A stretch of DNA of 64,000 bases. It comes from Hyphomicrobium_A sp036559705. Its GTDB lineage: Bacteria > Pseudomonadota > Alphaproteobacteria > Rhizobiales > Hyphomicrobiaceae. Both the position numbers and the translations under genes were made by a program. The notes beneath the pieces are model-generated. The model ran no database searches, was not told where the DNA came from, and was given only the letters and a program-made list of their open reading frames with translations. This document shows, piece by piece, positions 17,125 through 26,263 of this stretch (positions within the stretch are counted from its first letter, which is position 1; every line of letters starts with the position of its first letter). Where the stretch lies: contig DATBSP010000053.1 in assembly GCA_036559705.1 (NCBI GenBank), positions 1-64,000 of the forward strand, read 5' to 3'.

Positions 17125-18977
17125 TGACGGCAGCCGACCGCACGCGCGAGGGGCCGGACCTTCCGACCGAGGAAGCCGCGGCGCTTTCCGAGACGTTTGT
17201 CCTGCTCGACAACAACTCGGGCTCAGGGGCGCCATCGCTGCTGTTCACCGAGCCGCTCGACATCATCGCTGCCTGGACGCCCGGGGAGGTTCCCGAGGCG
17301 CTGCGGCGCATTGAGGAGGGCGTCGACGGCGGGCTCCATGCGGCGGGTTTCTTCGCTTACGAGCTCGGCTACGTGCTGGAGCCAAAGCTGTCGGCGCTCA
17401 TGCCGGAAAAGCGCAACGTGCCGCTCATGTGGATTGGCCTTTACAAGGCGCCTGCCGAGATGACGAGCGCCGAGGTCGAGCATTGGCTGGCGACCCACAC
17501 GCGTTCTGGCTCCTTCCATTTCACGGACGTGAAGCTGAGCTGGGACGAGGCGCAATATCTGCGGCGATTCACCGAGGTGATAGAGAAGATCCGCGCCGGC
17601 GACATCTATCAGCTCAACCTCACCTTCAAGGCGCGCTTCAAGCTGTCGGGCTCACCGCTGACGTTCTTTCTCGACTTGCGCCAGAAGCAGCGCGTCGCTT
17701 ACGGGGGCATCGTCGATACGGGCGAGGTGACCGTGCTGTCGGCTTCGCCGGAGCTGTTCATCGAGCAGGACGGCCGCACGGTCTTCACGCGGCCGATGAA
17801 AGGTACCGCGCCGCGCGCCGGCACCGAGGAAGCCGACGCTGAGGCACGCAAGCAGCTCGCCGAGGACGTGAAGCAGCGCGCCGAGAACCTGATGATCGTC
17901 GACCTGATGCGCAACGACATTGGGCGCATCGCCGAGATCGGTAGTGTCGAAGTAACGGACCTGTTCACCGTCGAGACCTACAAGACGCTGCACCAGATGA
18001 CGTCCGGGGTGCGCGCCACGCTGAAAAAGGGCGTCGGTACGGCCGAGCTGTTGCGCGGCGTCTTCCCACCCGGCTCGGTGATCGGCGCACCGAAAATCCG
18101 CGCCCAGGAGCTGATCCGCCAGTTGGAGACGGAGCCGCGTGGCGTCTACTGCGGCGCTATCGGCTACATCTCGCCGGAAGGGCGCTCGCTACTCAACGTC
18201 GCAATCCGCACGGCGGTCATCTTCCGCAACGCCGACGGCGAGATGGGCATCGGCTCTGGCGTCGTCTTCGATTCGCAAGGGCCGAAAGAATACGCCGAGT
18301 GCCTGTTGAAGATGAAGTTCCTCACCGATCCGGTAAAGCGCTTCGATCTCATCGAGACGATGCTGTTCGATCCGCGTGCGGGCGGGTTCGTGCTGATCGA
18401 GCGGCACATCGAGCGGCTCAAGACCTCGGCGCGCTATTTCGCCTACGTCTACGACGAGCATGGCGTGCGCCGCGCGCTCGATGCTGCCGTCGCCGGCAAG
18501 ACGGGCCGTCTGCGCGTGCGCTTGCTGTTGGCCGAAGGCGGTGAAATTACGGTGACGACGACGCCAATGCCGCCTGCCGACCCCGAAGCCGTCATGCGCT
18601 TTGCCATCTCGTCATCGCGCGTCGACAGCTCCGACCTTTTCCTGTTCCACAAGACGACGCGGCGCGAGCTCTACGATCGCGAGTGGCAGGAGCATTCAGA
18701 GCGCCTCGGTACCGACGAGGTCATTTATCTCAACGAGCGTGGTGAGCTGGCCGAAGGCAGCCGCACGACGATCTTCATCGAGCGCGACGGGGAGCTGCTC
18801 ACACCGCCGCTGAGCGCCGGGCTGCTGCCCGGTACGCTGCGCGCCGAATTGTTGGCTGAGGGGAAAGCGCGCGAGGTGGTTCTGACGCCGGCCGACCTCG
18901 AAGCGACCGAAGCAATCTTCCTCGGCAACTCGGTACGTGGCCTCGTGCCGGCCCGGCGCATTGACGCGTCGGCGTAG
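17124..18977 (+). CDS. pabB: Aminodeoxychorismate synthase component I / 4-amino-4-deoxychorismate lyase fusion
   Basis: The 617-residue protein fuses two folate-pathway enzymes. Residues up to about 400 are PabB, converting chorismate with ammonia to aminodeoxychorismate: the RPMKGTAPR motif carries the PabB-type lysine that distinguishes it from anthranilate synthase, with LMIVDLMRNDIGRI and FPPGSVIGAPK downstream. From about 405 to the end it is PabC, a class IV PLP aminotransferase-fold lyase releasing pyruvate to give para-aminobenzoate (YLNERGELAEGSRTTIFIE and GLLPGTLR). PabB needs a PabA amidotransferase, which is not in this window. The fused form is common in alphaproteobacteria. It starts one base inside the stop of the GT39 gene. 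Confidence 0.92.
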   Translation: MTAADRTREGPDLPTEEAAALSETFVLLDNNSGSGAPSLLFTEPLDIIAAWTPGEVPEALRRIEEGVDGGLHAAGFFAYELGYVLEPKLSALMPEKRNVPLMWIGLYKAPAEMTSAEVEHWLATHTRSGSFHFTDVKLSWDEAQYLRRFTEVIEKIRAGDIYQLNLTFKARFKLSGSPLTFFLDLRQKQRVAYGGIVDTGEVTVLSASPELFIEQDGRTVFTRPMKGTAPRAGTEEADAEARKQLAEDVKQRAENLMIVDLMRNDIGRIAEIGSVEVTDLFTVETYKTLHQMTSGVRATLKKGVGTAELLRGVFPPGSVIGAPKIRAQELIRQLETEPRGVYCGAIGYISPEGRSLLNVAIRTAVIFRNADGEMGIGSGVVFDSQGPKEYAECLLKMKFLTDPVKRFDLIETMLFDPRAGGFVLIERHIERLKTSARYFAYVYDEHGVRRALDAAVAGKTGRLRVRLLLAEGGEITVTTTPMPPADPEAVMRFAISSSRVDSSDLFLFHKTTRRELYDREWQEHSERLGTDEVIYLNERGELAEGSRTTIFIERDGELLTPPLSAGLLPGTLRAELLAEGKAREVVLTPADLEATEAIFLGNSVRGLVPARRIDASA

Positions 18978-19003
18978 GCTGGCGCGGCCAGCGTGGCTGT
19001 AAT

Positions 19004-19192
19004 CTACTTGATGACGGTTTCGTCCGAGGCGACGGCACCAACCTTCGGGTTGGTGACGACCGCTCCCCCGAGCATCGCGGCGATCAAGAAAGCAAACGCC
19101 GCCACCGTCAGCACCGCCGCGATGATGATCTCGCGCGATGAGCGACGCATGCGATCGGCGTATGAATCAAATTGATCGAGTTTCCATTTCAT
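19004..19192 (-). CDS. Small single-pass membrane protein, unknown
   Basis: The 62-residue product has a charged N terminus (MKWKLDQFDSYADRMRRSSRE), one hydrophobic segment (IIIAAVLTVAAFAFLIAAML, about 22-41) and a short periplasmic-looking tail. Topology follows the positive-inside pattern. I do not recognise a family. No strong ribosome-binding site precedes the ATG. It lies between the pabB fusion and another tiny membrane gene on the same strand. Confidence 0.45.
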   Translation of the reverse strand: MKWKLDQFDSYADRMRRSSREIIIAAVLTVAAFAFLIAAMLGGAVVTNPKVGAVASDETVIK

Positions 19193-19285
19193 GGCGCGAG
19201 AATTCGTCGATCGAGCACGTCAACGCCAGAGCGCTGAGTGCCGCGCGACAGAAGCGCACACAAATTGTCTTATGCGAGAAGGGTT

Positions 19286-19462
19286 CTAAAGACCGCGCAT
19301 GATGCAGCCGAGAACGAGGATGACCTGAGCCAATAACAGCGCCCAGAATTCGTTGCCGGTGACGAAGGGAACCTGGGCCCCGAAAAACTTGATGATCAGC
19401 ACAGTGACCGTCAAAATAACGGACAGCATGAACGTCACGATGCCAGGTGCTTTGAGTCCCAT
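19286..19462 (-). CDS. Small two-helix membrane protein, unknown
   Basis: The 58-residue product has two hydrophobic helices (IVTFMLSVILTVTVLIIKFF and the segment FWALLLAQVILVLGCIMRGL) joined by a short loop. The ATG at 19462 is supported by GGGGAGTGGAG a few bases upstream; the frame opens eight codons earlier. The look is that of a conserved small protein found in Hyphomicrobiales, but its function is unknown. Confidence 0.6.
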   Translation of the reverse strand: MGLKAPGIVTFMLSVILTVTVLIIKFFGAQVPFVTGNEFWALLLAQVILVLGCIMRGL

Positions 19463-19627
19463 CGTCTCCACTCCCCTCGATGCCATGCGATCGATTGACG
19501 CCTCGCAGGGCGCTCCCCTGAGCCGACGCTGATTCGGACGGCCCCCGGCAGCTTATAGCAGGGGCAACTCGGTCTGGCACTCAGATGCCGGGATGCGCTG
19601 GGGATGGCTGGGAAAATCGCCTGCTTG

Positions 19628-21487
19628 CTATGCGGCCGCCCTGGTCCGCGGGCGCGCAAACAGCAGGCGGCGCAAAAGCAGCAGCAGCAGCAGCGCGAGG
19701 AAAAACAGCCCCACAATCACGACGGGGTGCTTTTCCCAAAGCAGGATGGGGCTGACGCGGCCGTCGGCGACAAGGCGCAAGTCCTCGGCGATGACCGCCG
19801 GGTCGAAGGCGCCCCCCTTGCGCAGCATCATGGAGACAGCGGCCGACTGGTCGGCGCTGGCTACGACGGCCTGGCGCACGCGCTCGGACGACAACGAGTG
19901 GATCCGCGCCGGATTGGCGGCGACGGTTCGCAGCACGTACTCACGCGGCTCCTTCTGCAGACCGGTCAAGTAGCGCGACAGGCTCGACAGCTCGTCCTCC
20001 GTTAGGCTGCGTGAAAGGTTCTTAAGGTCGGTGTCCTGCAGCTCGAACAGGGTATCGCGTGCCCCGCGGTCGATGGAAGCTAGGCGCACGATGGCGAGCG
20101 GATCATCCAGTGCCAGTAGACGTTGCAACGAGGCACGGCTCAGCTGGTCGGGCTCGGTGCGGCGGTAAAGGCTGAGCTCGACGACCTTCGTCAGATCCTC
20201 CCCGGCAAGCGCCGACCACTTGAGCCCGGCATCGATCGAGCGCGTCTCGCGCGCAATGTCCATGGCCGGGGCCGGCAAAGTGTTGATGGCGGTGCCGAGC
20301 GTGCCATCGTTAAGACGCCGCAATATGCCGGCCTCGCCTTCGCTGGCGAGCAGAAGCGCGACGACCTCGTCGAGACGCGGCAGTGCCGCGGGAGCGAGAG
20401 AATCGACGAATGCCTTGAATTTCGGGTTGCGTTCGGCGAGGGCCAACGCCTCGGCGTGGGCACTGCGGAAGTCGCGCCAGATCTCGATCACGCGGTCGGC
20501 GGTCGCCGCGCCGATCTCCTGGATGTGGCCGGAAATCTGCTCGGCAAAGGTCTTCGCCAGCTCCTCCTGCACCTTGTCCTTGTTCTCTTTCGACTTCATC
20601 TCGGTGGCGATGATCGGCAAGACGCCGTTGCGCAGGTCCCAAATGTCCTTGGCGATGAGCACCAGGCCAATGCCGCCGGCGACGACCGAGACGAGACGCG
20701 CCAGCACGCTGCCCACGAGGCGCTGGCCGACGCGCGCCGCCATGTTGGCGAGCTGTCGGCGCATCAACAGTACGGCGGCGCCGGCAATGCCGCCGCTCGA
20801 TTCACGCAGCACGGCGCCGGGCGACATCTCGGCGGCGCCCTTGCTGGGCTCAAGCGTGATGTCTTTGCCGGCGTCGCCGACAACGGCGCGCGAGGCGGTC
20901 TCGCCGTAGCGCGCCCCGACGAACGCCTTGAGGCAGGCGAGCGCCGGCTCGGCCGCGTCCTGGCTGGCAAATTCCATCTGCTTGCCGATCTCGTTGCCAA
21001 CGCCCACGGCGAGCTGCTCGAGCGCGGCCTTGATGGCGTCGGAGCGATAGACACGCTCGGCGACCGCGGTGGCCAGCTCCTGCGCCTTCTGCTGATTGGC
21101 GAGCGACTGGAGAAGATTGCCCCAGCTCGTCTCCTTACGGACCTCCTCGATGGCGAGGTCGACGCGGTCATCGACAATCCGATCCATGCCGATGCGTCGC
21201 CACTGGTCGCCGACGGCAGCGCGATAGTCGACATTGGTGATGCCAGCCTGCAAGGCTCGCACGGAGATGGCTTGGATGGCCGTCTTGAAGGTCGCCTCGT
21301 CGCGCGCCTGGCAGGCTTCGTAGTCAGCCTTCGACAGCGGCTGCGCGAAAGACGGGCTGACCTGTCCTACGGCGATGGCGAAGGCGACGAAATGGGCGAT
21401 GAGGCAACGTACGCAGGCGAGCAACGCGGCAGTGTCCTTCGGTCCGCAGCCGCTCCCGTCCGGGGCTGCACTTAACCATCTAACCAC
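19628..21487 (-). CDS. Conserved hypothetical exported and membrane-anchored protein
   Basis: The 619-residue protein is not one I recognise. It starts with an export signal (about 22-48, LIAHFVAFAIAVGQVSPSFA). A predicted helical domain follows, with two cysteines (CQARD near 58 and LACLKAF near 184). A hydrophobic stretch at about 248-285 (RLVSVVAGGIGLVLIAKDIW) suggests a membrane segment. A long helical region follows, and the C terminus has another membrane helix (VVIVGLFFLALLLLLLLRRL) with a short basic tail. The composition is rich in A, E, L and R, suggesting coiled-coil assembly at the inner membrane facing the periplasm. The codon use and open frame leave little doubt that it is real. 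It is transcribed alone. Confidence 0.8.
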   Translation of the reverse strand: MVRWLSAAPDGSGCGPKDTAALLACVRCLIAHFVAFAIAVGQVSPSFAQPLSKADYEACQARDEATFKTAIQAISVRALQAGITNVDYRAAVGDQWRRIGMDRIVDDRVDLAIEEVRKETSWGNLLQSLANQQKAQELATAVAERVYRSDAIKAALEQLAVGVGNEIGKQMEFASQDAAEPALACLKAFVGARYGETASRAVVGDAGKDITLEPSKGAAEMSPGAVLRESSGGIAGAAVLLMRRQLANMAARVGQRLVGSVLARLVSVVAGGIGLVLIAKDIWDLRNGVLPIIATEMKSKENKDKVQEELAKTFAEQISGHIQEIGAATADRVIEIWRDFRSAHAEALALAERNPKFKAFVDSLAPAALPRLDEVVALLLASEGEAGILRRLNDGTLGTAINTLPAPAMDIARETRSIDAGLKWSALAGEDLTKVVELSLYRRTEPDQLSRASLQRLLALDDPLAIVRLASIDRGARDTLFELQDTDLKNLSRSLTEDELSSLSRYLTGLQKEPREYVLRTVAANPARIHSLSSERVRQAVVASADQSAAVSMMLRKGGAFDPAVIAEDLRLVADGRVSPILLWEKHPVVIVGLFFLALLLLLLLRRLLFARPRTRAAA

Positions 21488-22348
21488 CTCGAATATGGGG
21501 TGTCGATTGCGCTCGCAGCGTGACAGACCGCTTCAGGGCTCGGCGAGAGCCGGGTCAAAGCAGGGATATCGCCAAAGACATTGGGACGTGAGGGGCGGGT
21601 CGATGGCGCCGACGAGGCCGACGGGTGCCCCGGTGGCGGATCACAAATTCTTTCACACCCGTACCATCCGGGAGGGGTCCCCCGACGCGGTAGTTGCCGC
21701 TCGCGTCGCAGCTGCACTACTATTGTGCGCAGGACTGACTAATTGCCTAGCAGTTGCCTTAATTGTGGCGAGGGCACAACACCTAGTTGAACGATTAATT
21801 ATGTTCGCAGAGCAGTAATTCGCAAAATCCAAGAACACGCGTAGACTTGGTAACATTAGTAGTCTTGAGAAGCGGCGTATTTTCAATGCGTTGTGCCGCC
21901 GTCCAGCAAACGGGTCGCTTCTTGAGCGGCACCCGCCCCACCGGTCCCGGCGCCCCGCCGGGGTGGCAGTGGGCGCGACACGTTTGCGCCATCGTCCCGC
22001 CCCAAATCGCGAAGAGTTGGCCGACGCCGGAAGCTGCCGGCATCCCTTTTACCTGCACCCCAGGCGGATGGGGGGCGGCACTCATGAGCGCGGCGGAAAA
22101 GGACATCGCGGGTGGCTGCGGCAAGGTGCCCAATCGAACTTCGCGGTCGATCCGGTCAGTGAGGGACTTCCAGCGTATCTCGTGCAGTGCGGGCGCGAGA
22201 TCTCTTCCAATGCGGCTTCTCCATAAGAGTTCCGAGCCGGAATTTGATCGGCACCGGTGCTCACCGAGGAAACGAAAAAGAGAGAGTTTCAACGACATGC
22301 TCTGGTTAGCGCGGCATCTTGCGCGGTCCGGAGTCTGTTAGGGACTGA
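21488..22348. other. 860-bp region without a convincing gene
   Basis: Open frames exist here on both strands (for example 21795-22298 minus and 21847-22341 plus), but they overlap each other, have compositions rich in C, H and P, and show no motif or ribosome-binding site. Between about 21,715 and 21,870 the DNA is markedly AT-richer than the rest of the window, which could be a promoter region or a non-coding RNA locus. I see no match to tmRNA, RNase P or SRP RNA signatures. Confidence 0.55.
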
Positions 22349-23308
22349 TTGACTTCGTCCAGTATGCGAGCGAGTTCAGTTACGGAAATGAAAAATAGCG
22401 AGAAAATGAAGGCAGCTTGGGGTAGCATCTATGTTCCTGGTGGGCGCAATGGCGTCCTGCTTGTTCATAGCCTCGGCGGTTCGCCCGTAGAGCTGAAGTT
22501 TGTGGCTCATACGTTGGCCCAGCTTGGCTACACCGTTTACTGCCCGCTGCTCCCCGGCCTCGCCGGCGGCACCGACGTCTCCGGCCTTTCAAGCTGGCGC
22601 GACTGGTATGCGGCACTCGAGCAGGCGCACGACGAACTGACCCAGCAGTGCGATGCGGTCATCGTCGGCGGCATCTCCGCCGGCAGCATGCTGGCGCTCC
22701 GTCTCACTGCACTGCGGCCCGAAAAGATCCATGGCCTGATGCTGTTCTCACCGACCTTCTGGCCGAACGGCTGGGCCATTCCGTGGTACTTCAGCCTGTT
22801 CCGCATCGTCCAGCAGAAGTGGGCGGCGCGCCTCTTCAAGTTCCGTGCGCGTGCGCCGCACGGCATCAAGGACGAGCGGCTGCGCAGCTTCATCCTCGAC
22901 AGTGTGCAGTCGGAGACGGACTCCATCGAAGATCTGTTTGCGCGCGGCGGCGGTCTCGTTCTCGAATTCCGCCGGCTGGTGCGCAACGTCAAGCCGCTGC
23001 TCGGCATGATCAAGCAGCAGGCGCTGGTGTTCCATCCGCGCAATGACGACCAGAGCGATCTGTCGAACGCGATGACCTTGCAGCGCAAGCTGGCCGGCAT
23101 CGTCGAGGTGTGCGTGCTCGATGACTGCTATCACATGGTCACGCTCGATCGGCAGCGTCCGATCGTGATGGAGCGCGTCAAGGAATTCGCCGAGCGCCTG
23201 ACTGCGCGCCTCACCAAGCTGCGTACCGAGGAGGCTGTTGTCGAGGCCGCCGACACCCAGCAGCATCAGGGGATGAGCCGCGGCGAGGGTCGAGGCGCGA
23301 CGACCTGA
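22349..23308 (+). CDS. Alpha/beta hydrolase, carboxylesterase-like
   Basis: The up to 319-residue protein has the alpha/beta-hydrolase fold: oxyanion region GVLLVHSLGGSP, nucleophile Ser in GGISAGSMLA, acidic residue likely in HPRNDDQSD and catalytic His in DDCYHMVTLDR. This order resembles Est30-type carboxylesterases and monoacylglycerol lipases. It is cytoplasmic, with no signal. The start is unclear: TTG at 22349 has AGGGA four bases upstream, while ATG codons at 22364, 22388 and 22406 have weaker sites; the fold begins near residue 35. A terminator follows. Confidence 0.82.
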   Translation: MTSSSMRASSVTEMKNSEKMKAAWGSIYVPGGRNGVLLVHSLGGSPVELKFVAHTLAQLGYTVYCPLLPGLAGGTDVSGLSSWRDWYAALEQAHDELTQQCDAVIVGGISAGSMLALRLTALRPEKIHGLMLFSPTFWPNGWAIPWYFSLFRIVQQKWAARLFKFRARAPHGIKDERLRSFILDSVQSETDSIEDLFARGGGLVLEFRRLVRNVKPLLGMIKQQALVFHPRNDDQSDLSNAMTLQRKLAGIVEVCVLDDCYHMVTLDRQRPIVMERVKEFAERLTARLTKLRTEEAVVEAADTQQHQGMSRGEGRGATT

Positions 23309-23336
23309 AGTCGCCCACCCGGCCACCAGCGAATGC

Positions 23337-23370
23337 AAAAGGCCCGGCCGAAACGCCCGGGCCTTTTTTG
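23337..23370 (+). terminator. Bidirectional terminator
   Basis: AAAAGGCCCGG-CCGAAACG-CCCGGGCCTTTTTT: a GC-rich stem flanked by A and T runs, placed between the convergent hydrolase and DUF2147 genes. Confidence 0.88.
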
Positions 23371-23397
23371 TTTTTCAATGGTGTTGGCGTCACCCGC

Positions 23398-24045
23398 CTA
23401 TTCGACTTGAACCGCCTCGGGCCGCACGGCCGGAACCGGACGCGGCACTTTCAGTTGCGGTGCCGACGCTTGTGTGGCTGTGGCCTTGGCCACGGCGGCC
23501 GACCCATCGCCGGGGGTTGCGCGCGCTTCGCGCGGCTGGTCGCAGCGCGGCAGGTCGGCCGGCGCGCGTTTCCAGGTGAACGACTTGGAGAAGAACTTCA
23601 CGCCCTTGTAGCCGGTGAGCACGAGCCTATCGCGCGCGGTGAGCTGGATCGCCGCGTCGAACTGCGAGCCCTGCTCGGGATCGTAGACCCAGCCGTTGTC
23701 CCAGCCCCCGCTGACGCGCTGCAAGGAGCCGAGCACTGGCAGCCCGCAAATGGTCCGGCGTCGCTTGGAAGGCTCGGGATTGTAGCTGTCGGTCAGCGGC
23801 TCGCCGCGCTTATTGTTTGGCTCCTTCAGCCAAACAATAAATCCGCACAGTCGATTGGCGCTGGCGCCAGAGGCGCCGCATGGCCGGATCTCAACAGCGC
23901 CTTTGCCCGTATGGTTGATCCATATGCCGGTTTCCATGGGTGGTGCAGCATTGGCGACGCCGGCGCTCAAGCTGAACGCAAGTCCGGAAATCGCCACGGA
24001 AGCCCAGTATTTCCGGGCGTTAGCTGGATGAAGATCATGACGCAT
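23398..24045 (-). CDS. DUF2147 family exported protein
   Basis: The 215-residue product has a signal peptide (about 1-33, ending SAGVANA) followed by a DUF2147 domain: METGIWINHTGKGAVEIRPC, LCGFIVWLKEPNN, ICGLPVLGSL, GWVYDPEQGSQFDA and LTGYKGVKFFSKSFTWKR. Such proteins are periplasmic and have a lipocalin-like fold; their function is unknown. A proline- and alanine-rich tail closes the protein. Two cysteines in the domain (RPCGAS and RLCGF) may form a disulfide. Confidence 0.88.
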   Translation of the reverse strand: MRHDLHPANARKYWASVAISGLAFSLSAGVANAAPPMETGIWINHTGKGAVEIRPCGASGASANRLCGFIVWLKEPNNKRGEPLTDSYNPEPSKRRRTICGLPVLGSLQRVSGGWDNGWVYDPEQGSQFDAAIQLTARDRLVLTGYKGVKFFSKSFTWKRAPADLPRCDQPREARATPGDGSAAVAKATATQASAPQLKVPRPVPAVRPEAVQVE

Positions 24046-24386
24046 GGCGGCATCACCAATATTGTGCCAGAGATCAGGAACGCATTAGGCTTTGAAAGCG
24101 GCGAAAGCTGGTCGGAGGATCAAGTGCCGCAAGTCTTGGCGTACCAAGGTATACGAAACCTTTCCTTGAACGCTCGACTTTACCCTTTTCTTGACCTCTT
24201 CGCGTTAATGCTTCGTGAGTGCGCTTGCCCCACTCTCGTTTCTAAATGAAGCGCTTTCGCGTTATACTTAGGCAACTCTTAAGCATGAGACTGCCTTTCA
24301 GAGGCCAAGTTCGGGGGCTATCAGCGGTGTGAGCCGCGCTGTCGGCGCTCGGCTGATCTTTGCCCAACTTAGTGCGGAACCGATCG
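24046..24386. other. Divergent intergenic region upstream of the ABC exporter operon
   Basis: About 340 bp, AT-richer than its surroundings. It must hold the promoters of the DUF2147 gene and the ABC operon. GTTATACT at 24261-24268 is a plausible -10 element for the ABC operon, but the -35 is poor. No gene is seen. Confidence 0.4.
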
Positions 24387-25514
24387 ATGATCTTGACGCT
24401 TGCCTTTCGCAATCTGTTACACGACCGCATTCGTCTGGCGGTTACGCTCGTTGGCATTCTGTTTTCGATCGTGCTGGTCGCTGTACAGCTCGGCCTTTAT
24501 CTCGGCGCGAGCAACATGATCACGGCCAACATCGATCACGCCAAGGCCGACCTGTGGATCACCGTCTTCGGTGCGAAGAGCTTCGAGGACGGCGGCATGC
24601 TGCTGACCTCGCGTGAACGGCACCAGGCGCTGGCGACCCCGGGCGTCAAAGCCGTGATCCCGCTGATCGTGCGCTTCGCCGAGTGGCGCAAGCCCGAGGG
24701 CGGCTCCACTCGCGTCGTCATCGTCGGCACCGACGCCGAGGACGGCGGCCTTACACCCTTCAACCTGGTCAACGGCACGTGGGAGGACATCAAGGCCCCG
24801 GAAGCCGTCGCCGTAGACCGCACCTACTTCAACGAGCTCGGTATCAAGGGCCTTGGTGATACGGCCCAGATCGCCAACGGCCGCGTGCGCGTGCGCGCTC
24901 TAACCGACGGCGTACGCTCGTTCACGCAGTCGCCCTATACGTATACGACGCTCAATCGCGCGCGCAGCCTGTTCGGCGATAGCGACGGCACGACCTTTTA
25001 TCTTGTGCAGACGCAACCCGGCGCCAACATCGAGAAGGTGCGCCAAGACCTCAAAGGGCGCCTCGAAGGCGCCGAGGTGCTGACGCAGGCCGAATTCCGC
25101 GACCGCAGCCTGAAGCAGTGGCTGTTCCGGACCGGCGCCGGTGTCGCCTTGATCGGCGGTGCGCTGCTTGGCAGCCTCGTCGGCACCGTGATCGTCGCGC
25201 AGACGCTTTATTCCAGCACCAAGGACCACTTGGGCGAGTTTGCCACCCTGCGCGCGCTGGGTTCATCTTCGGGATATATTCATCAGGTTATCCTGGCACA
25301 GGCCGGCATCAGCGCGGTCGCCGGCTACGCGCTCGGCATTTCGATCGCACTTACTATCTTAGTACTCAGTAAGAACACCGCCTTGCCGATGGTGATGACA
25401 CCCGGCTTGGCGTTCTGGCTGTTTACATTGACCGTCGGCATGTGCGCCATCTCGGCCCTGTCGGCGATCGTCAAGGTCACCAAGATCGATCCTGCAACGG
25501 TATTCAACAAATGA
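24387..25514 (+). CDS. ABC transporter permease, DevC/FtsX-like
   Basis: The 375-residue permease has one N-terminal helix (LAVTLVGILFSIVLVAVQLGL), a large periplasmic MacB-PCD-like domain and three C-terminal helices of the FtsX type, with DHLGEFATLRALGSSSGYI as the coupling segment between helices. This is the DevC form used by three-part exporters that pass lipids or other substrates through a periplasmic adaptor. The ATG at 24387 begins MILTLAFRNLLHDRIRLAV; GCGGAAC lies 11 bp upstream. It overlaps the start of the ATPase by four bases. Confidence 0.88.
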   Translation: MILTLAFRNLLHDRIRLAVTLVGILFSIVLVAVQLGLYLGASNMITANIDHAKADLWITVFGAKSFEDGGMLLTSRERHQALATPGVKAVIPLIVRFAEWRKPEGGSTRVVIVGTDAEDGGLTPFNLVNGTWEDIKAPEAVAVDRTYFNELGIKGLGDTAQIANGRVRVRALTDGVRSFTQSPYTYTTLNRARSLFGDSDGTTFYLVQTQPGANIEKVRQDLKGRLEGAEVLTQAEFRDRSLKQWLFRTGAGVALIGGALLGSLVGTVIVAQTLYSSTKDHLGEFATLRALGSSSGYIHQVILAQAGISAVAGYALGISIALTILVLSKNTALPMVMTPGLAFWLFTLTVGMCAISALSAIVKVTKIDPATVFNK

Positions 25515-26263
25515 GCGAAGAGCCCGTTCTGGAAGCCATCGACATCGTCAAGGACCTAGGCTCCGGCGCCGGTAAGGTGCGCGCTGTCAAAGGTGCCAGC
25601 ATGACGCTGGTGCCAGGTGAGCTGACGCTTCTCATGGGGCCGTCGGGCAGTGGCAAGACCACGTTGCTGTCGATCCTCGGCTGCATCCTCTCGCCCACCT
25701 CGGGCACCCTGCGCATCGCCGGCGTCTCCACCGACAAGCTCAATGCGGAAGAGCTGGCCCGTCTGCGACGCAAGCACATGGGCTTCATCTTCCAGTCCTA
25801 CAACTTGTTCCCCACGCTCACCGCGCTGGAAAATGTGCGCATCTCGCTCGACGTGCGCGGGCAGAAGGGCTTCGCCGCCGCCAACCGCGCCGAAGAGGTG
25901 CTGCGCGATGTCGGCCTCGCCTATCGCCTGAAGAGCTATCCCGGCAATCTCAGCGGCGGTGAGCAGCAGCGCGTCGCCGTTGCGCGCGCCATCGCTTCCT
26001 CGCCGTCCATAGTGCTGGCCGACGAGCCGACGGCCGCTCTCGACGGCGAGAACGGACACGCGGTGATGGCGCTCTTGGCGCGCATCGCCAAGGAACAACA
26101 CCGCAGCGTTCTAGCGGTCACGCACGACCCCCGCACGCTGAGCTATGCCGATCGGGTCGTGCGCATCGAAGATGGTCGTATCGTCGGCGAAGAGCGCCGC
26201 CCTGAGGGCCTTGATGCCCCGGAAATTGCAGATCTTACAAAGAGACGGAAGGCCCATGCTTAA
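25511..26263 (+). CDS. ABC transporter ATP-binding protein, DevA/MacB-type
   Basis: The 250-residue nucleotide-binding protein has Walker A GPSGSGKTTL, Q loop FIFQSYNLF, signature NLSGGEQQRVAVARAI, Walker B IVLADEPTAALD and the switch histidine in LAVTHD. It belongs to the LolD/MacB/DevA group. It starts at ATGAG overlapping the permease stop, and its own stop lies inside the adaptor gene start, so translation is coupled through all three genes. Confidence 0.95.
   Translation: MSEEPVLEAIDIVKDLGSGAGKVRAVKGASMTLVPGELTLLMGPSGSGKTTLLSILGCILSPTSGTLRIAGVSTDKLNAEELARLRRKHMGFIFQSYNLFPTLTALENVRISLDVRGQKGFAAANRAEEVLRDVGLAYRLKSYPGNLSGGEQQRVAVARAIASSPSIVLADEPTAALDGENGHAVMALLARIAKEQHRSVLAVTHDPRTLSYADRVVRIEDGRIVGEERRPEGLDAPEIADLTKRRKAHA

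Noticed and set aside
20123..21475. 450-residue open frame on the plus strand
   Set aside because: Antisense to the 619-residue gene; the minus frame has a signal peptide and membrane helix that make sense, and this one does not.
21847..22230. Housekeeping RNA (tmRNA, RNase P or SRP RNA) in the gap
   Set aside because: None of their conserved sequence blocks is present.
21795..22298. 167-residue frame on the minus strand in the gap
   Set aside because: Overlaps another open frame on the opposite strand, has no recognisable domain or ribosome-binding site, and its composition is random-like.
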